Assembly (NCBI RefSeq): GCF_947039875.1
Contig: NZ_CAMRAN010000004.1
Coordinates: forward strand, 62,001 to 126,000
Origin: an uncultured Photobacterium sp.
Lineage (GTDB): Bacteria; Pseudomonadota; Gammaproteobacteria; Enterobacterales; Vibrionaceae
Length of the DNA stretch: 64,000 nt
Direction: 5' to 3'
Shown: positions 17,797 through 26,735 of the stretch, piece by piece
Layout of the letters: every line of letters starts with the position of its first letter
Numbering within the stretch: position 1 is the stretch's first letter
Notes under the pieces: model-generated
What the model was told of the DNA's origin: nothing
The model's input: only the letters and a program-made list of their open reading frames with translations
Database searches by the model: none
Program-made: the position numbers and the translations under genes

Positions 17797-18219
17797 TTAG
17801 CGACCAAGAAAGGCATAACCTGTAGTAAATGCAGCTTCTTGGAACTGACGTAAACCTGTTGCACGGAAATCAATAGCCATAGGGTTACGTTTTAGTTTTT
17901 CTTTGATATCTGCATTAGACATAAAGTTAACATCAAGATCTTCAATTAACTGAATAGCAGATTCAAGCTTAAAACCGACAGAACTTCCTGCAAATTTTCC
18001 GCGTGTTTCGCGTGTACGAATCACAACTTTCTCTACTTTATAGTCATCAAGTAGTTTTTTAAATGCAAATTGGAAATCTCTCATTTTTTGGTTATCAAGA
18101 GAATTATCCATAATGAACTTTTGAGTTCGGCATTCTGGAATACCGATCATTCCGCCCTCTAAAGTGAGTAGGCAAATAATAGCTTCGTTGCTACGTAGTT
18201 CAACTGAACAAATTTTCAT
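17797..18219 (-). CDS. DUF3010 family protein
   Basis: A 140-residue soluble protein beginning MKICSVELRSNEAIICLL, with the central RTRETRGKFAGSSVGFKLE and C-terminal FQEAAFTTGYAFLGR that I recognise as the DUF3010 family of marine gammaproteobacteria. The fold may be RNase H-like (an acidic first strand and VVIRTRE), but this is a guess. It is monocistronic, convergent with the rhodanese gene. Confidence 0.75.
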   Translation of the reverse strand: MKICSVELRSNEAIICLLTLEGGMIGIPECRTQKFIMDNSLDNQKMRDFQFAFKKLLDDYKVEKVVIRTRETRGKFAGSSVGFKLESAIQLIEDLDVNFMSNADIKEKLKRNPMAIDFRATGLRQFQEAAFTTGYAFLGR

Positions 18220-18337
18220 GTTTATACCTGAATCATAATATTTTGGTCGTTATTGTAGGCTAAAAAGCGGTGAGCTGTTAGTGATGCGGTAATTTTTTAT
18301 TAATATTGTTGTTGAAACTTAAATTTTTACTATTAGT

Positions 18338-18367
18338 AACGCTAACAACGATCCCGTCGTTAGCGTT
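18338..18367 (-). terminator. Hairpin downstream of the 116-residue gene
   Basis: AACGCTAACAACG and CGTCGTTAGCGTT pair with one mismatch around a four-base loop, 12 bases after the minus-strand stop. There is no strong T run, so it is a probable rather than certain terminator. Confidence 0.5.
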
Positions 18368-18378
18368 GTTATTGCATT

Positions 18379-18729
18379 TTAGTTGCGCTTAACAGGCTTG
18401 TAAGTACAACCAGCGGCTAAATATGTTTCTTTATCTGTGATTTCAAATGTAGTGTAGAAGAACCAAGCAATAAAACGTAGCATTTCATCGCCATCATTCA
18501 TTACCCATTCTGCAAATTCTTCAGGTTCGCCTTGTTCATTTTCTTGACTGAAAACGTGGTAAATACGTTTTTCACCTTCGATTTCCGCGAGGCTAAAGTG
18601 GCCAATTAATGCTGCCGCAGCTTCTGCAATTTCTGGCTCTTCATTGTTTGTTAGCATTTCAAGGATTGCTGATACGGAATCAAGTTGTGCTAATTCTTTT
18701 ACCAGTGTTTCAAATTCATCTTGTTGCAT
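18379..18729 (-). CDS. Hypothetical acidic protein, 116 residues
   Basis: A soluble, acidic protein starting MQQDEFETLVKELAQLDSVS. The middle (EEPEIAEAAAALIGHF) is helical; the C-terminal third is aromatic (FIAWFFYTTFEITDKETYLA). No signal peptide, and the family is not recognised. It lies 40 bases after ygjP on the same strand, so it is probably co-transcribed with it. Confidence 0.65.
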   Translation of the reverse strand: MQQDEFETLVKELAQLDSVSAILEMLTNNEEPEIAEAAAALIGHFSLAEIEGEKRIYHVFSQENEQGEPEEFAEWVMNDGDEMLRFIAWFFYTTFEITDKETYLAAGCTYKPVKRN

Positions 18730-18769
18730 GCTGTTATCTCATAATTACACTATGATGAGTATCATAACC

Positions 18770-19276
18770 TTAATTGTAAATAGAACCAAAATGTTCAACC
18801 TGTGTTAGGTACATTCGCATATCAAATTCAAGTTGATGATATTGAGGTTCCATATGGCAGCAAAGTTGATAAAAAGCTTTATTATGATCTTTTTCCTTTA
18901 AGTGTGCCAACTCATGCACAACAATCATGCGTAAGAAAGGCAATGGAGCATCTTTAAAGACAGTTGCTATTCTAATTTCATGTTTAGCTTTAATTTTATT
19001 ACCATGTACACGTGAAATAAAGGTATGTAGGCCTAATGCATGGTTAATCACATTAATTTTATTGTCGTAGCCGACTTTGCTTATGGGGGCTGATTTTTTT
19101 AAATACTGATTTTTTAATTCAATAACATAATCATAAAGCGCTTTTTCTGTTTTAATGGTATGCGGTGCAGGGTAACGGTTAAGTAACAATGTCTTGAGTT
19201 GGTCTTTGTCAATTAATTGCTGAACTTGATCCACGAGGTGAGCAGGATAACCCTGAATATATTTGAGTTGTTGCAT
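18770..19276 (-). CDS. ygjP: YgjP-family metal-dependent hydrolase
   Basis: A 168-residue protein closely matching E. coli YgjP over its full length: LKYIQGYPAHLVDQV, YDNKINVINHALGLHTFISR, and the zinc motif VHELAHLKEKDHNKAFYQ (HExxH plus the downstream His and the end CCHMEPQYHQLEFD). It belongs to the M48-like DUF45 metallopeptidases; the physiological substrate is unknown. A related but distinct family member is cut by the right edge of this window. Start ATG at 19276 agrees with the E. coli protein. Confidence 0.9.
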   Translation of the reverse strand: MQQLKYIQGYPAHLVDQVQQLIDKDQLKTLLLNRYPAPHTIKTEKALYDYVIELKNQYLKKSAPISKVGYDNKINVINHALGLHTFISRVHGNKIKAKHEIRIATVFKDAPLPFLRMIVVHELAHLKEKDHNKAFYQLCCHMEPQYHQLEFDMRMYLTQVEHFGSIYN

Positions 19277-19413
19277 GACCGATATGACTCTTAACCAAAA
19301 TGCTCATGCTATAAGGTGACCACTGTTGAGGCAACCTTATTATTTGATAACTTTAACGTCAAATTAAGTTAACAATGATAAAATATTTATCTATCAGTAT
19401 AAGGACGATGACT

Positions 19414-19860
19414 GTGGCTTTAAAAATACCGCCCCCCATTTTCATGTTAGTCGCATTAATTATTATGTACGGATGCCACTATTTATTACCATGGTGGCAA
19501 TTCAATACAGTTTGGATCATTGCTATACCATTGATTATTATTGCTGTGGTGAGTGGTTTTTTATCAGTCTTAGCTTTGACAAAGGCGGATACAACGATCA
19601 GCCCTTTGATACCACAGCAAACCGCTCGATTAGTAACGCGTGGTATATACCAATATAGTCGTAATCCAATGTATGTAAGTTTGTTGCTACTGTTAATTGC
19701 GGCAGTTTTTATTTATGGTGAATTATCAACAATATTGGGTATAGTTTTCTTTATAGTAGTGATCAATCACTATCAAATTAAACCAGAAGAAAAAGTATTA
19801 TTAACCTTATTTGGTGAAGAATATACTCAGTATTGCCGTCAAGTAAGACGATGGTTTTGA
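19414..19860 (+). CDS. Isoprenylcysteine carboxyl methyltransferase-like membrane protein
   Basis: About 149 residues with four to five membrane helices and the conserved end of the ICMT/PEMT-like family: TRGIYQYSRNPMYVSLL, then KPEEKVLLTLFGEEYTQYCRQV. Bacterial members are presumed SAM-dependent methyltransferases of membrane lipids or unknown acceptors. GTG at 19414 is chosen because AAGGA is eight bases upstream and the family typically begins near KIPPP. ATGs at 19408 and 19375 are alternatives with poor ribosome-site spacing. Confidence 0.75.
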   Translation: MALKIPPPIFMLVALIIMYGCHYLLPWWQFNTVWIIAIPLIIIAVVSGFLSVLALTKADTTISPLIPQQTARLVTRGIYQYSRNPMYVSLLLLLIAAVFIYGELSTILGIVFFIVVINHYQIKPEEKVLLTLFGEEYTQYCRQVRRWF

Positions 19861-19965
19861 TATTTGATTTATCATCTTATTGATTTTTATACACGGGGTA
19901 ACCATTGGTAGTGATGGAAATGTTACTATTCAATGTGAGATTGATTTTAAGTGAAGAGGCTACAC

Positions 19966-20499
19966 ATGAGTAAAGCAAAAATTGGTATCGTAACAGTAAG
20001 TGATCGTGCGAGCGCGGGTATTTATGAAGATATCTCAGGGCAAGCAATTATTGATACATTGAATGATTATCTTACCTCGGACTGGGAGCCTGTTTATAAA
20101 ATCATTCCTGATGAACAAGATATTATCGAAGCGACATTAATTAAGATGACAGATGTAGATCAGTGTAGTTTAGTTGTGACAACCGGTGGCACTGGTCCAG
20201 CTAAGCGTGATGTTACACCTGAAGCAACAGAAGCCGTTTGTGATCGAATGATGCCAGGTTTTGGTGAATTAATGCGTGCGGAATCATTAAAATTTGTGCC
20301 TACAGCAATTTTATCACGTCAAACAGCAGGATTACGCGGTGATAGCTTAATTGTGAATTTACCAGGCAAGCCAAAATCTATTCGTGAATGCTTAGATGCC
20401 GTTTTTCCAGCTATTCCATATTGTATTGATTTAATGAATGGCCCATTTTTGACGTGCAATGAAACTGTCATTAAACCATTTCGTCCTAAAAACAAATAA
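19966..20499 (+). CDS. mog: Molybdopterin adenylyltransferase Mog
   Basis: A 177-residue enzyme of molybdenum cofactor synthesis that adenylylates molybdopterin before molybdate insertion. IGIVTVSDRASAGIYEDISG, TTGGTGPAKRDVTPEAT, MPGFGELMRAESLKFVPTAI and NLPGKPKSIRECL match E. coli Mog segment by segment. ATG at 19966 has AGAGG seven bases upstream; the GTG at 19951 would add five residues without family support. It is monocistronic with a textbook terminator behind it. Confidence 0.92.
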   Translation: MSKAKIGIVTVSDRASAGIYEDISGQAIIDTLNDYLTSDWEPVYKIIPDEQDIIEATLIKMTDVDQCSLVVTTGGTGPAKRDVTPEATEAVCDRMMPGFGELMRAESLKFVPTAILSRQTAGLRGDSLIVNLPGKPKSIRECLDAVFPAIPYCIDLMNGPFLTCNETVIKPFRPKNK

Positions 20500-20523
20500 A
20501 TATTTTGTAAATGATATTATTTT

Positions 20524-20549
20524 AGCGATACTTCGGTATCGCTTTTTTT
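20524..20549 (+). terminator. Terminator with UUCG tetraloop after mog
   Basis: The stem AGCGATAC / GTATCGCT is closed by a TTCG loop and followed by seven Ts. Confidence 0.9.
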
Positions 20550-20708
20550 ATTGGTGAAAATTTGGATAAAGCTCACAAAACCCGTAAATAAAGGTCAGTA
20601 AAATATTAATAACATTTACCTTGTGAATTGTTTTTACTTGTTATTTATAATATTCTCGTGCAAATTTCATTATTGAATGCGTAAAATTGTCACTACATAG
20701 GTTTGGAT

Positions 20709-20999
20709 ATGGATGTTAAACAAAGTTGGGGTTTTATTTCTGTCTCTTTGGGTTTTATTTCTCTGCTATGGAGTGTTATGTCATTAACTGGCATGATTGG
20801 TCAAGAGCATATATTTACTGAAATGGGCGCATTTCTTAATCTTGCTGGCTCTGATTTATATGATAATACATATGCAGAAAATATATTCGCGGTCGATCAA
20901 CATAAAAATTTTGTTGTTTTATTGATTGGGATCTGTATGGCCATTATTGGCTCTTTGTTAATGAAAAGTTACCCTGTAAAATCAGCAAGAATATTTTAG
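20709..20999 (+). CDS. Small two-helix membrane protein, unknown
   Basis: A 96-residue protein with two hydrophobic helices: near the N-terminus (SLGFISLLWSVMSLTGMIG) and near the C-terminus (FVVLLIGICMAIIGSLLM). Between them is a periplasm-sized hydrophilic loop. ATG at 20709 is chosen because AGG lies seven bases upstream; a TTG two codons earlier is also open. Family not recognised. It sits alone 330 bases before the exopolysaccharide operon; a functional link is not shown. Confidence 0.6.
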   Translation: MDVKQSWGFISVSLGFISLLWSVMSLTGMIGQEHIFTEMGAFLNLAGSDLYDNTYAENIFAVDQHKNFVVLLIGICMAIIGSLLMKSYPVKSARIF

Positions 21000-21325
21000 T
21001 TATCATTTTTATGATTAAAAATAAAAGCAGATAATATTTTATTAAAATTTTTTGTTTATACTTATGGTCATCATTACATCCTTAATATTAAGGGGGGGGG
21101 GTGTTTTTAAGTGTTTGTTTTTAAAGTGATATTTTTTAGGTGTTATCCCTCTGTTAGTTTTATTTTTGTTGATGCCTAATTAGAATATTTTATTATTGTT
21201 CCCGAGTTAAAAAATTAGCCTTTTTTGGGTTTTTTTTACAGTATAATAACTAAATACGTCTATATATCTACTGCAGAGCATTATTTAGGCAAGTATGAAA
21301 CGAATAGTGTTAGAAGGTGATTTAA
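21000..21325 (+). promoter_or_regulatory. Promoter region of the exopolysaccharide operon with a G10 tract
   Basis: About 326 very AT-rich bases with a striking run of ten G at 21092-21101. A possible -10 box TATAAT is at 21242-21247, and the ribosome site AAGGTGA (21314-21320) precedes the ATG at 21326. I saw no JUMPstart/ops element. Confidence 0.5.
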
Positions 21326-22741
21326 ATGATGAAAACAGAAACGATAAAAATAGCAGATGACGGTTACGCTATATTAATAAAAGCCAGTGATTTCCTACTG
21401 CTTAATATGCTATTGACCCTTGTTACATCCTTGCATGGTATACATGAAACTGCTGTTGGCTTAGGTGCTAGTTTTCTCTTTTCTGTTATTTTCTTACTTA
21501 TTGGTGAATATTGTCGATTGTATAAAGAATTTGTTCGTAAAAATTATTATCATTCGATATTAAAAACATTATTAACGTTCTTTTTATCATTTATAGTATG
21601 GAGTTTCTTATGCCAACAATTAAATACATTTGATGATATTAATAATACAAACTTAACTTATGCTGTTGTCTGGCAGTGGATCATATTATCAATTAGTTGC
21701 ATGATTATCATTAAGTGCGTAGTTATTTATGCTATTCGTGAATTCTTAAGGCGTAGAGGTGGAGTGAGAAGAATTGCAATATTAGGTATGACTAAAGGTG
21801 GTATTGCTATTGAACATGCATTAAGAAAAGATATTCGTTATCAAAAATTTGAAATATTTTATTTTGATGATCGTGATCTTAATCGGTTTGGTTATTTATC
21901 AAAAACACCACTTCGTGGAGATATAGGTAAACTAGTACAGCTAGTTAAAAATAATGAAATTGATGAAGTTTATATTGCTTTGCCAATGGTTGCAAAAAAT
22001 CGTATTCAAAAGATTTTGAAATTGTTATCGGATACCATTGTTGAAACGTATATCGTCCCTGATTTATATACTTATGATTTAAATGTCAGTCAGATCCGCA
22101 CTATTAGTAATGTTCAAACGTTTAGTGTGTTTAGCTCTCCATTTGAAGGTATGGGGGGGATATTGAAGCGCATTGAAGATATTATTATTAGTCTTATTAT
22201 TATTTTATTAATTTCACCGGTACTGGTTGTTGTCGCTATTGGTGTCAAGCGTAGTTCTCCAGGTCCAGTATTGTTTAAACAAGATCGCTATGGTTTAGGT
22301 GGTAAAAAAATCCAAGTATGGAAATTTCGTTCTATGGGTGTCATGGAAAATGATGCAACAGTCACCCAAGCGATAAGAAATGATCCTCGTGTAACTAAAT
22401 TTGGTGCCTTTATTCGCCGAACATCATTGGATGAATTACCACAATTTTTTAATGTGTTACAAGGTAGTATGTCTATTGTTGGACCTCGCCCCCATGCTGT
22501 CGCGCATAATGAAGAATATCGAGTTCTCGTTAATAAATATATGTTACGTCATAAGGTTAAACCTGGCATTACAGGTCTTGCTCAAATTAAAGGTTTCCGT
22601 GGTGAAACGGATACTTTAGATAAAATGGAAATGCGTATTAAGTATGATTTACAATATATTCAAAACTGGACATTATCAAAAGACTTAAAGATTATTTTAT
22701 TAACGATCTTTAAAGGATTTGTTAGTGAGACAGCGTACTAA
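21326..22741 (+). CDS. Polyprenyl phosphate sugar phosphotransferase (VpsL/WcaJ-like), initiates repeat unit
   Basis: A 471-residue inner-membrane protein with four N-terminal helices, a nucleotide-binding-like domain (RRIAILGMTKGGIAIEHAL) and a fifth hydrophobic segment. The C-terminal bacterial sugar transferase domain has PGPVLFKQDRYGLGGKKIQVWKFRSM, RRTSLDELPQFFNVLQG, MSIVGPRPHA and KPGITGLAQIKGFRGETD. Such enzymes transfer a sugar 1-phosphate (often glucose or galactose) to undecaprenyl phosphate and start exopolysaccharide repeat synthesis. The order with the next three genes is like vpsL-M-N-O of Vibrio cholerae. First gene of the operon; AAGGTGA ribosome site. Confidence 0.88.
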   Translation: MMKTETIKIADDGYAILIKASDFLLLNMLLTLVTSLHGIHETAVGLGASFLFSVIFLLIGEYCRLYKEFVRKNYYHSILKTLLTFFLSFIVWSFLCQQLNTFDDINNTNLTYAVVWQWIILSISCMIIIKCVVIYAIREFLRRRGGVRRIAILGMTKGGIAIEHALRKDIRYQKFEIFYFDDRDLNRFGYLSKTPLRGDIGKLVQLVKNNEIDEVYIALPMVAKNRIQKILKLLSDTIVETYIVPDLYTYDLNVSQIRTISNVQTFSVFSSPFEGMGGILKRIEDIIISLIIILLISPVLVVVAIGVKRSSPGPVLFKQDRYGLGGKKIQVWKFRSMGVMENDATVTQAIRNDPRVTKFGAFIRRTSLDELPQFFNVLQGSMSIVGPRPHAVAHNEEYRVLVNKYMLRHKVKPGITGLAQIKGFRGETDTLDKMEMRIKYDLQYIQNWTLSKDLKIILLTIFKGFVSETAY

Positions 22742-22744
22742 ATT

Positions 22745-24079
22745 ATGTTTTTATTTAAGATGAAGAATATTCATTTATTGCTCGTAAGTTATCTTTGTAT
22801 AACTTACAGTTTAGTTGTAAATGCTGACAGTACTTTTCAAGAGTCTAAGCATATAGATTCTCTTTTAGGTTTGGAATTTTCTTCATCAATCAATGCTGGC
22901 TATGGTTTTGATGATAATGTATTTAATCAACACGATGATCATATTATTGGTTCAGATTTTTATTTTTTAAATCCTTCGATGTCTATCATTGGTAAGCGAA
23001 ATACAAAAGATTTTGGTTTTTATTATTTTGGTAATTATCAAAAATATAATAATGACGTCTCAAGTTATCGGGGAAAAAGTGATCAAAATTATAAAGATCA
23101 TAATCTAACAGGTATTTTTACTTGGGAACTTGGTTTTCGGCACCATTTAGAATTGTTAGTGAATTATGATATTGGGCATGAAGCTCTCGGAACTGGTGTT
23201 ACAAATGGTTTTTATTTTTCTGATGATTCTCCGTCACAAGAATCGGCGACATTTGATCTGTTTAATATTACGAGACCAATTGAAAAAATAAATAAAAAAG
23301 CAAATGTAAAATATATCTATGGTGCTAAAGGTGCTAAAGGTAATCTCGTTTTTGATTTATCACAAGAACGATTAGATTATGATATTCTTAGTAGTTATAC
23401 ATCTGCTTTTAATACATATTTAAATGATGAAAATATGACAGAAACAGATGCTAATGTAACATTTAAGCATCAATATACAGATAGAACTCGTTTTGATTAT
23501 AAGCTGATATATAAAAAATATAATTATAGAGATTATCAGCGTGATAATGATGAATTAATTACAGCACTTTCATTTATTAGTCAAATAACAGGAAAGTCAA
23601 AAATAGAAGCAACCGTGTCTAGAGTACAAAAGACAATGCAAAGTAGTGATTTTTCAGGTGTAAATTGGAATGTTTCTTATAAATGGCAACCTGCTGATTA
23701 TTCTACTTTATTTATACAGTCAAAAAGTGAAGTAAAAGAACCTGAAAATACAGGTGACTTTGTTCAATCTTTTGAAAATAGTATTACATGGGATCATCAG
23801 TTTTTAGCGAATATATCTAGTCATCTTTCTTATAAGAATCTCAATGATAGTTATCATATTCGAGATAGAAAGGATAAGTATCATTATTTTGATTTAAGGT
23901 TAAGTTATTTATTTAGACCAAAAATAGAAGTAAATTTTGATTATAGATACGCTCTTTTTTATTCAAGCCTGAATACAGATGCAGTATTTATTAATGAAAA
24001 ACCTATTCCTAGACAATATATTAGAAATTTAGGCTATGAAAAGAATCAATTTAGCTTATCAGTTAAGGTGGCGATTTAA
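22745..24079 (+). CDS. Outer-membrane beta-barrel protein (VpsM-like)
   Basis: A 444-residue secreted protein with a leader ending near VVNADS. The rest is rich in alternating aromatic strands (GYGFDDNVFNQ, DFGFYYFGNYQKYN, LRLSYLFRPKIEVNFDYRYAL), typical of an outer-membrane beta barrel. The sequence MSIIGKRNTKDFGFYYFG and the internal repeats of strands fit the exopolysaccharide 'outer membrane beta-barrel' group located between the initiating transferase and Wza. Presumably it is an export porin or a structural part of it. It starts three bases after the previous stop and overlaps no gene; strongly AT-rich. Confidence 0.72.
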   Translation: MFLFKMKNIHLLLVSYLCITYSLVVNADSTFQESKHIDSLLGLEFSSSINAGYGFDDNVFNQHDDHIIGSDFYFLNPSMSIIGKRNTKDFGFYYFGNYQKYNNDVSSYRGKSDQNYKDHNLTGIFTWELGFRHHLELLVNYDIGHEALGTGVTNGFYFSDDSPSQESATFDLFNITRPIEKINKKANVKYIYGAKGAKGNLVFDLSQERLDYDILSSYTSAFNTYLNDENMTETDANVTFKHQYTDRTRFDYKLIYKKYNYRDYQRDNDELITALSFISQITGKSKIEATVSRVQKTMQSSDFSGVNWNVSYKWQPADYSTLFIQSKSEVKEPENTGDFVQSFENSITWDHQFLANISSHLSYKNLNDSYHIRDRKDKYHYFDLRLSYLFRPKIEVNFDYRYALFYSSLNTDAVFINEKPIPRQYIRNLGYEKNQFSLSVKVAI

Positions 24080-24080
24080 A

Positions 24081-24620
24081 ATGAAGAAAATAGTATCTAT
24101 TCTTTGGGTGTTAACTGTTAGTTTATTTATGAGTACTAGTGCATTTCCGGCATCGAAAATAGTAGGTGATGATTATTTACTTGGTGCTGGTGACCATATT
24201 CAAATTTTAGTTTTCAATGAACCTGATTTGTCAATGAAAGTGATCATTGATAGTAGTGGTAATATAATTTATCCGCTGATTGGTAAATTACAGTTGGCAG
24301 GGAAAACACCCAATCAAGTTGCTATTGATATTCGTAATAGGCTGAAAGACGGTTACATTAACCATCCAATGGTAACTATCTCAATGCTTGAGTTTCGTCC
24401 GGTGTATGTTTCTGGTGAAGTTAAAACGCCAGGTAGTTATGAATATCAACCGGGGCTAACTGTAGAAAAAATTATCGCTGTCGCAGGAGGATTCACTGAT
24501 CGTGCCGATCGTTGTGATATTAATCTTCGTCGCTCAAATGGGCAACTTTTGAAAGATGTTGTTGTAACTCAGGCTATTTCTCCAGGTGATATAGTTATTA
24601 TTGATCAAAGTTTTTTCTAG
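24081..24620 (+). CDS. Wza-like polysaccharide export protein (short form, VpsN-like)
   Basis: A 179-residue periplasmic or outer-membrane protein: leader MKKIVSILWVLTVSLFMSTS, then the poly-export domain (YLLGAGDHIQILVFNEPDLSM, GNIIYPLIGKLQLAGKTPNQVA) and a SLBB domain (VYVSGEVKTPGSYEYQPGLT). It is about half the length of E. coli Wza and lacks the C-terminal amphipathic helix that forms the outer-membrane pore. The neighbouring beta barrel may therefore supply the pore. There is no lipobox cysteine in the leader. The ATG at 24081 is one base after the stop of the barrel gene; an upstream in-frame ATG at 24036 would extend into it. Confidence 0.85.
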   Translation: MKKIVSILWVLTVSLFMSTSAFPASKIVGDDYLLGAGDHIQILVFNEPDLSMKVIIDSSGNIIYPLIGKLQLAGKTPNQVAIDIRNRLKDGYINHPMVTISMLEFRPVYVSGEVKTPGSYEYQPGLTVEKIIAVAGGFTDRADRCDINLRRSNGQLLKDVVVTQAISPGDIVIIDQSFF

Positions 24621-24635
24621 ATAGGGTAATTATCG

Positions 24636-26735
24636 ATGAGTTCATTATTTGTTGAAGAAGGAAGTAAATTAGAAAGTACTATTGATTTTTCACGTTTATT
24701 TAAATCAACAAAAAAAAATTGGTGGAAAATTTTAGCTTTTGTTGTAATTGTAACAGGAATATCGATTCCATTTATTTTAAAATTAACGCCAAAATATGAA
24801 GCTTATGCCACTGTGTTGTTAAAGGCCCAACTCGCTAATCCAACAACATTTGATAAAGTCGTTGATTTTGATTCGACACGTAGAGAATATTATGAAACTC
24901 AGTATCAATTATTAAAATCTCGTCGTGTGATTTCACGAGTAGTTGATAATTTAAAGCTGTATGAAAATCGTGAGTTTATTGGTAATAAAAATGACAAACT
25001 GGATACGTTAGCGAAACAAAAAGAACGCAGCATTCAGTATGTATTGAAGCATATGACGGTATCACCTATTCGAAAAACACAATTGGTTGAAATTGGTTTT
25101 GAGTCAACAATGGCAAAAGATGCAGCGGCTGTTGCTAATGATATTGTTAAAGTGTTTGTTAATTATTCAATTGAAGATAATCGAGATGCTAATTTAAATG
25201 TATCATCATTATTAAAAACAGAAGTAAGTGACCTAAATCATCAATTGAAAGCTAAAGAAGCTAAGCTGAATGCATTCCTCAAAACTGAAGATTTAATTAC
25301 TTTTCGTGGTGTTGATGGTTTTCAAACTGAACAGCTATCATTATTGATGGATAATTTAGCAACGGCTACTGCTCAGCGAGTAAATCTAGAAGCGCTTTAT
25401 AATGTTGTGACGACTTATAAAAAACAAGGATTCAATGCATTAGCTGCTATTCCTGATGTTTCTCGTCATCCGCAGATGGAAAATTTACGGCAGATGATTA
25501 TAGAGCAGAAATCGCAACTTGCAGATCTTAAACATCGTTATGGGCCTAAATACGAGAAAGTGATTCAAGCGCAATCACAACTGAAGATTCTTCAGCGTCA
25601 AGCAACTAGCTTGATTAATGAAATAGCAGAAGGGATTAAAGAGCAATATCAATCAGCAATAATTAAGCAAAATCAATTACAAACTGCTGTAGATAAACGG
25701 ACAAATGCATTTCAGCTATTAGGTGAGAAAAAGACAACATATAACAATTTAATGGACGATATTAGCCAAACACGTACATTATATAATCAATTACTACAAC
25801 GCCAGAATGAAACACAGGTTAGTGGCCAATTTGCTGAACCTACGGCAAAAGCGATTGATAGTGCGATAGCGCCATTGAAGCCAACAAAACCTAATAAAAA
25901 ATTATTAATTATCGTTATCGCTATTATGTCATTACTGATCTCTGTTTTGTTTGTCATTGTAATGGCAGCCTTAAATAATAGGGTAATGTCTATTAATGAA
26001 ATAAAACGACGCTTAGGACTTGAAGTTATTGGGGAGATCAAGTTATATCCTCAATCGATCACCCCTCAATTAGTGGTTGATAATAGTGTGGAATTTTCAA
26101 CATTAGATGAAGCATCGTTAGGTATTCGTAGTCAACTATTGCTACTTAATACTGATGCTAAAATATTAGCTGTAACATCGGCAACGGCGGGAGAGGGGAA
26201 GTCATTAGTATCGACCTTAGTTGCTAAAGCGATAGCTATTGATAGTAAAGTATTATTGATTGATATGAATCTACGCCATCGAAGTATTACTCATTCTTTC
26301 GGCTATGCTAATAATGGCGGCTTAACTGATATTCTTTATAATAATGTATTAGTGCAGGATGTGATTGTTAATCATCATGGTATTGATATTTTAACCGTAG
26401 GAAGTGATACAACCTGCTCTCCATTATTAGTATTAACACATAATAAGTTAAGTCTTCTATGTACTGAACTACGGCATGAATATGATTATATTATTATCGA
26501 TACACCTGCTGTAACGGATGCTAAAGATACTGTTTTAATTAGCCAACTTACAGATGCAATTTTGTTTGTGGTTGCTTCTAATTGCAATAGTACTAATGTA
26601 TCTGTATCTGCGATAAATCAACTTAAGCAATATAAAGCAACGGTGTTGGGATGTGTATTGAACAAAGTTAGTGAATCAGATCTAGAATCAAATGAGAATA
26701 TAGCAGTTACATCACCAAAGGATGTTCTTTTATGA
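24636..26735 (+). CDS. Wzc-type co-polymerase / BY-kinase-like protein (VpsO-like)
   Basis: A 699-residue inner-membrane protein. Wzz-type chain-length domain: first helix about 33-55, long periplasmic coiled-coil segment, second helix about 427-450 after the proline motif PLKPTKPNKK. The cytoplasmic ATPase has Walker A TAGEGKS (Lys522), Walker A' VLLIDMNLR and Walker B YIIIDTPAVTD. It controls polymer length and drives export. Unusual point: the C-terminal end (SESDLESNENIAVTSPKDVLL) lacks the tyrosine cluster that BY-kinases autophosphorylate, and no Wzb phosphatase is in the locus. Kinase regulation may thus be absent or different. Ends in an ATGA overlap with the next gene. Confidence 0.88.
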   Translation: MSSLFVEEGSKLESTIDFSRLFKSTKKNWWKILAFVVIVTGISIPFILKLTPKYEAYATVLLKAQLANPTTFDKVVDFDSTRREYYETQYQLLKSRRVISRVVDNLKLYENREFIGNKNDKLDTLAKQKERSIQYVLKHMTVSPIRKTQLVEIGFESTMAKDAAAVANDIVKVFVNYSIEDNRDANLNVSSLLKTEVSDLNHQLKAKEAKLNAFLKTEDLITFRGVDGFQTEQLSLLMDNLATATAQRVNLEALYNVVTTYKKQGFNALAAIPDVSRHPQMENLRQMIIEQKSQLADLKHRYGPKYEKVIQAQSQLKILQRQATSLINEIAEGIKEQYQSAIIKQNQLQTAVDKRTNAFQLLGEKKTTYNNLMDDISQTRTLYNQLLQRQNETQVSGQFAEPTAKAIDSAIAPLKPTKPNKKLLIIVIAIMSLLISVLFVIVMAALNNRVMSINEIKRRLGLEVIGEIKLYPQSITPQLVVDNSVEFSTLDEASLGIRSQLLLLNTDAKILAVTSATAGEGKSLVSTLVAKAIAIDSKVLLIDMNLRHRSITHSFGYANNGGLTDILYNNVLVQDVIVNHHGIDILTVGSDTTCSPLLVLTHNKLSLLCTELRHEYDYIIIDTPAVTDAKDTVLISQLTDAILFVVASNCNSTNVSVSAINQLKQYKATVLGCVLNKVSESDLESNENIAVTSPKDVLL

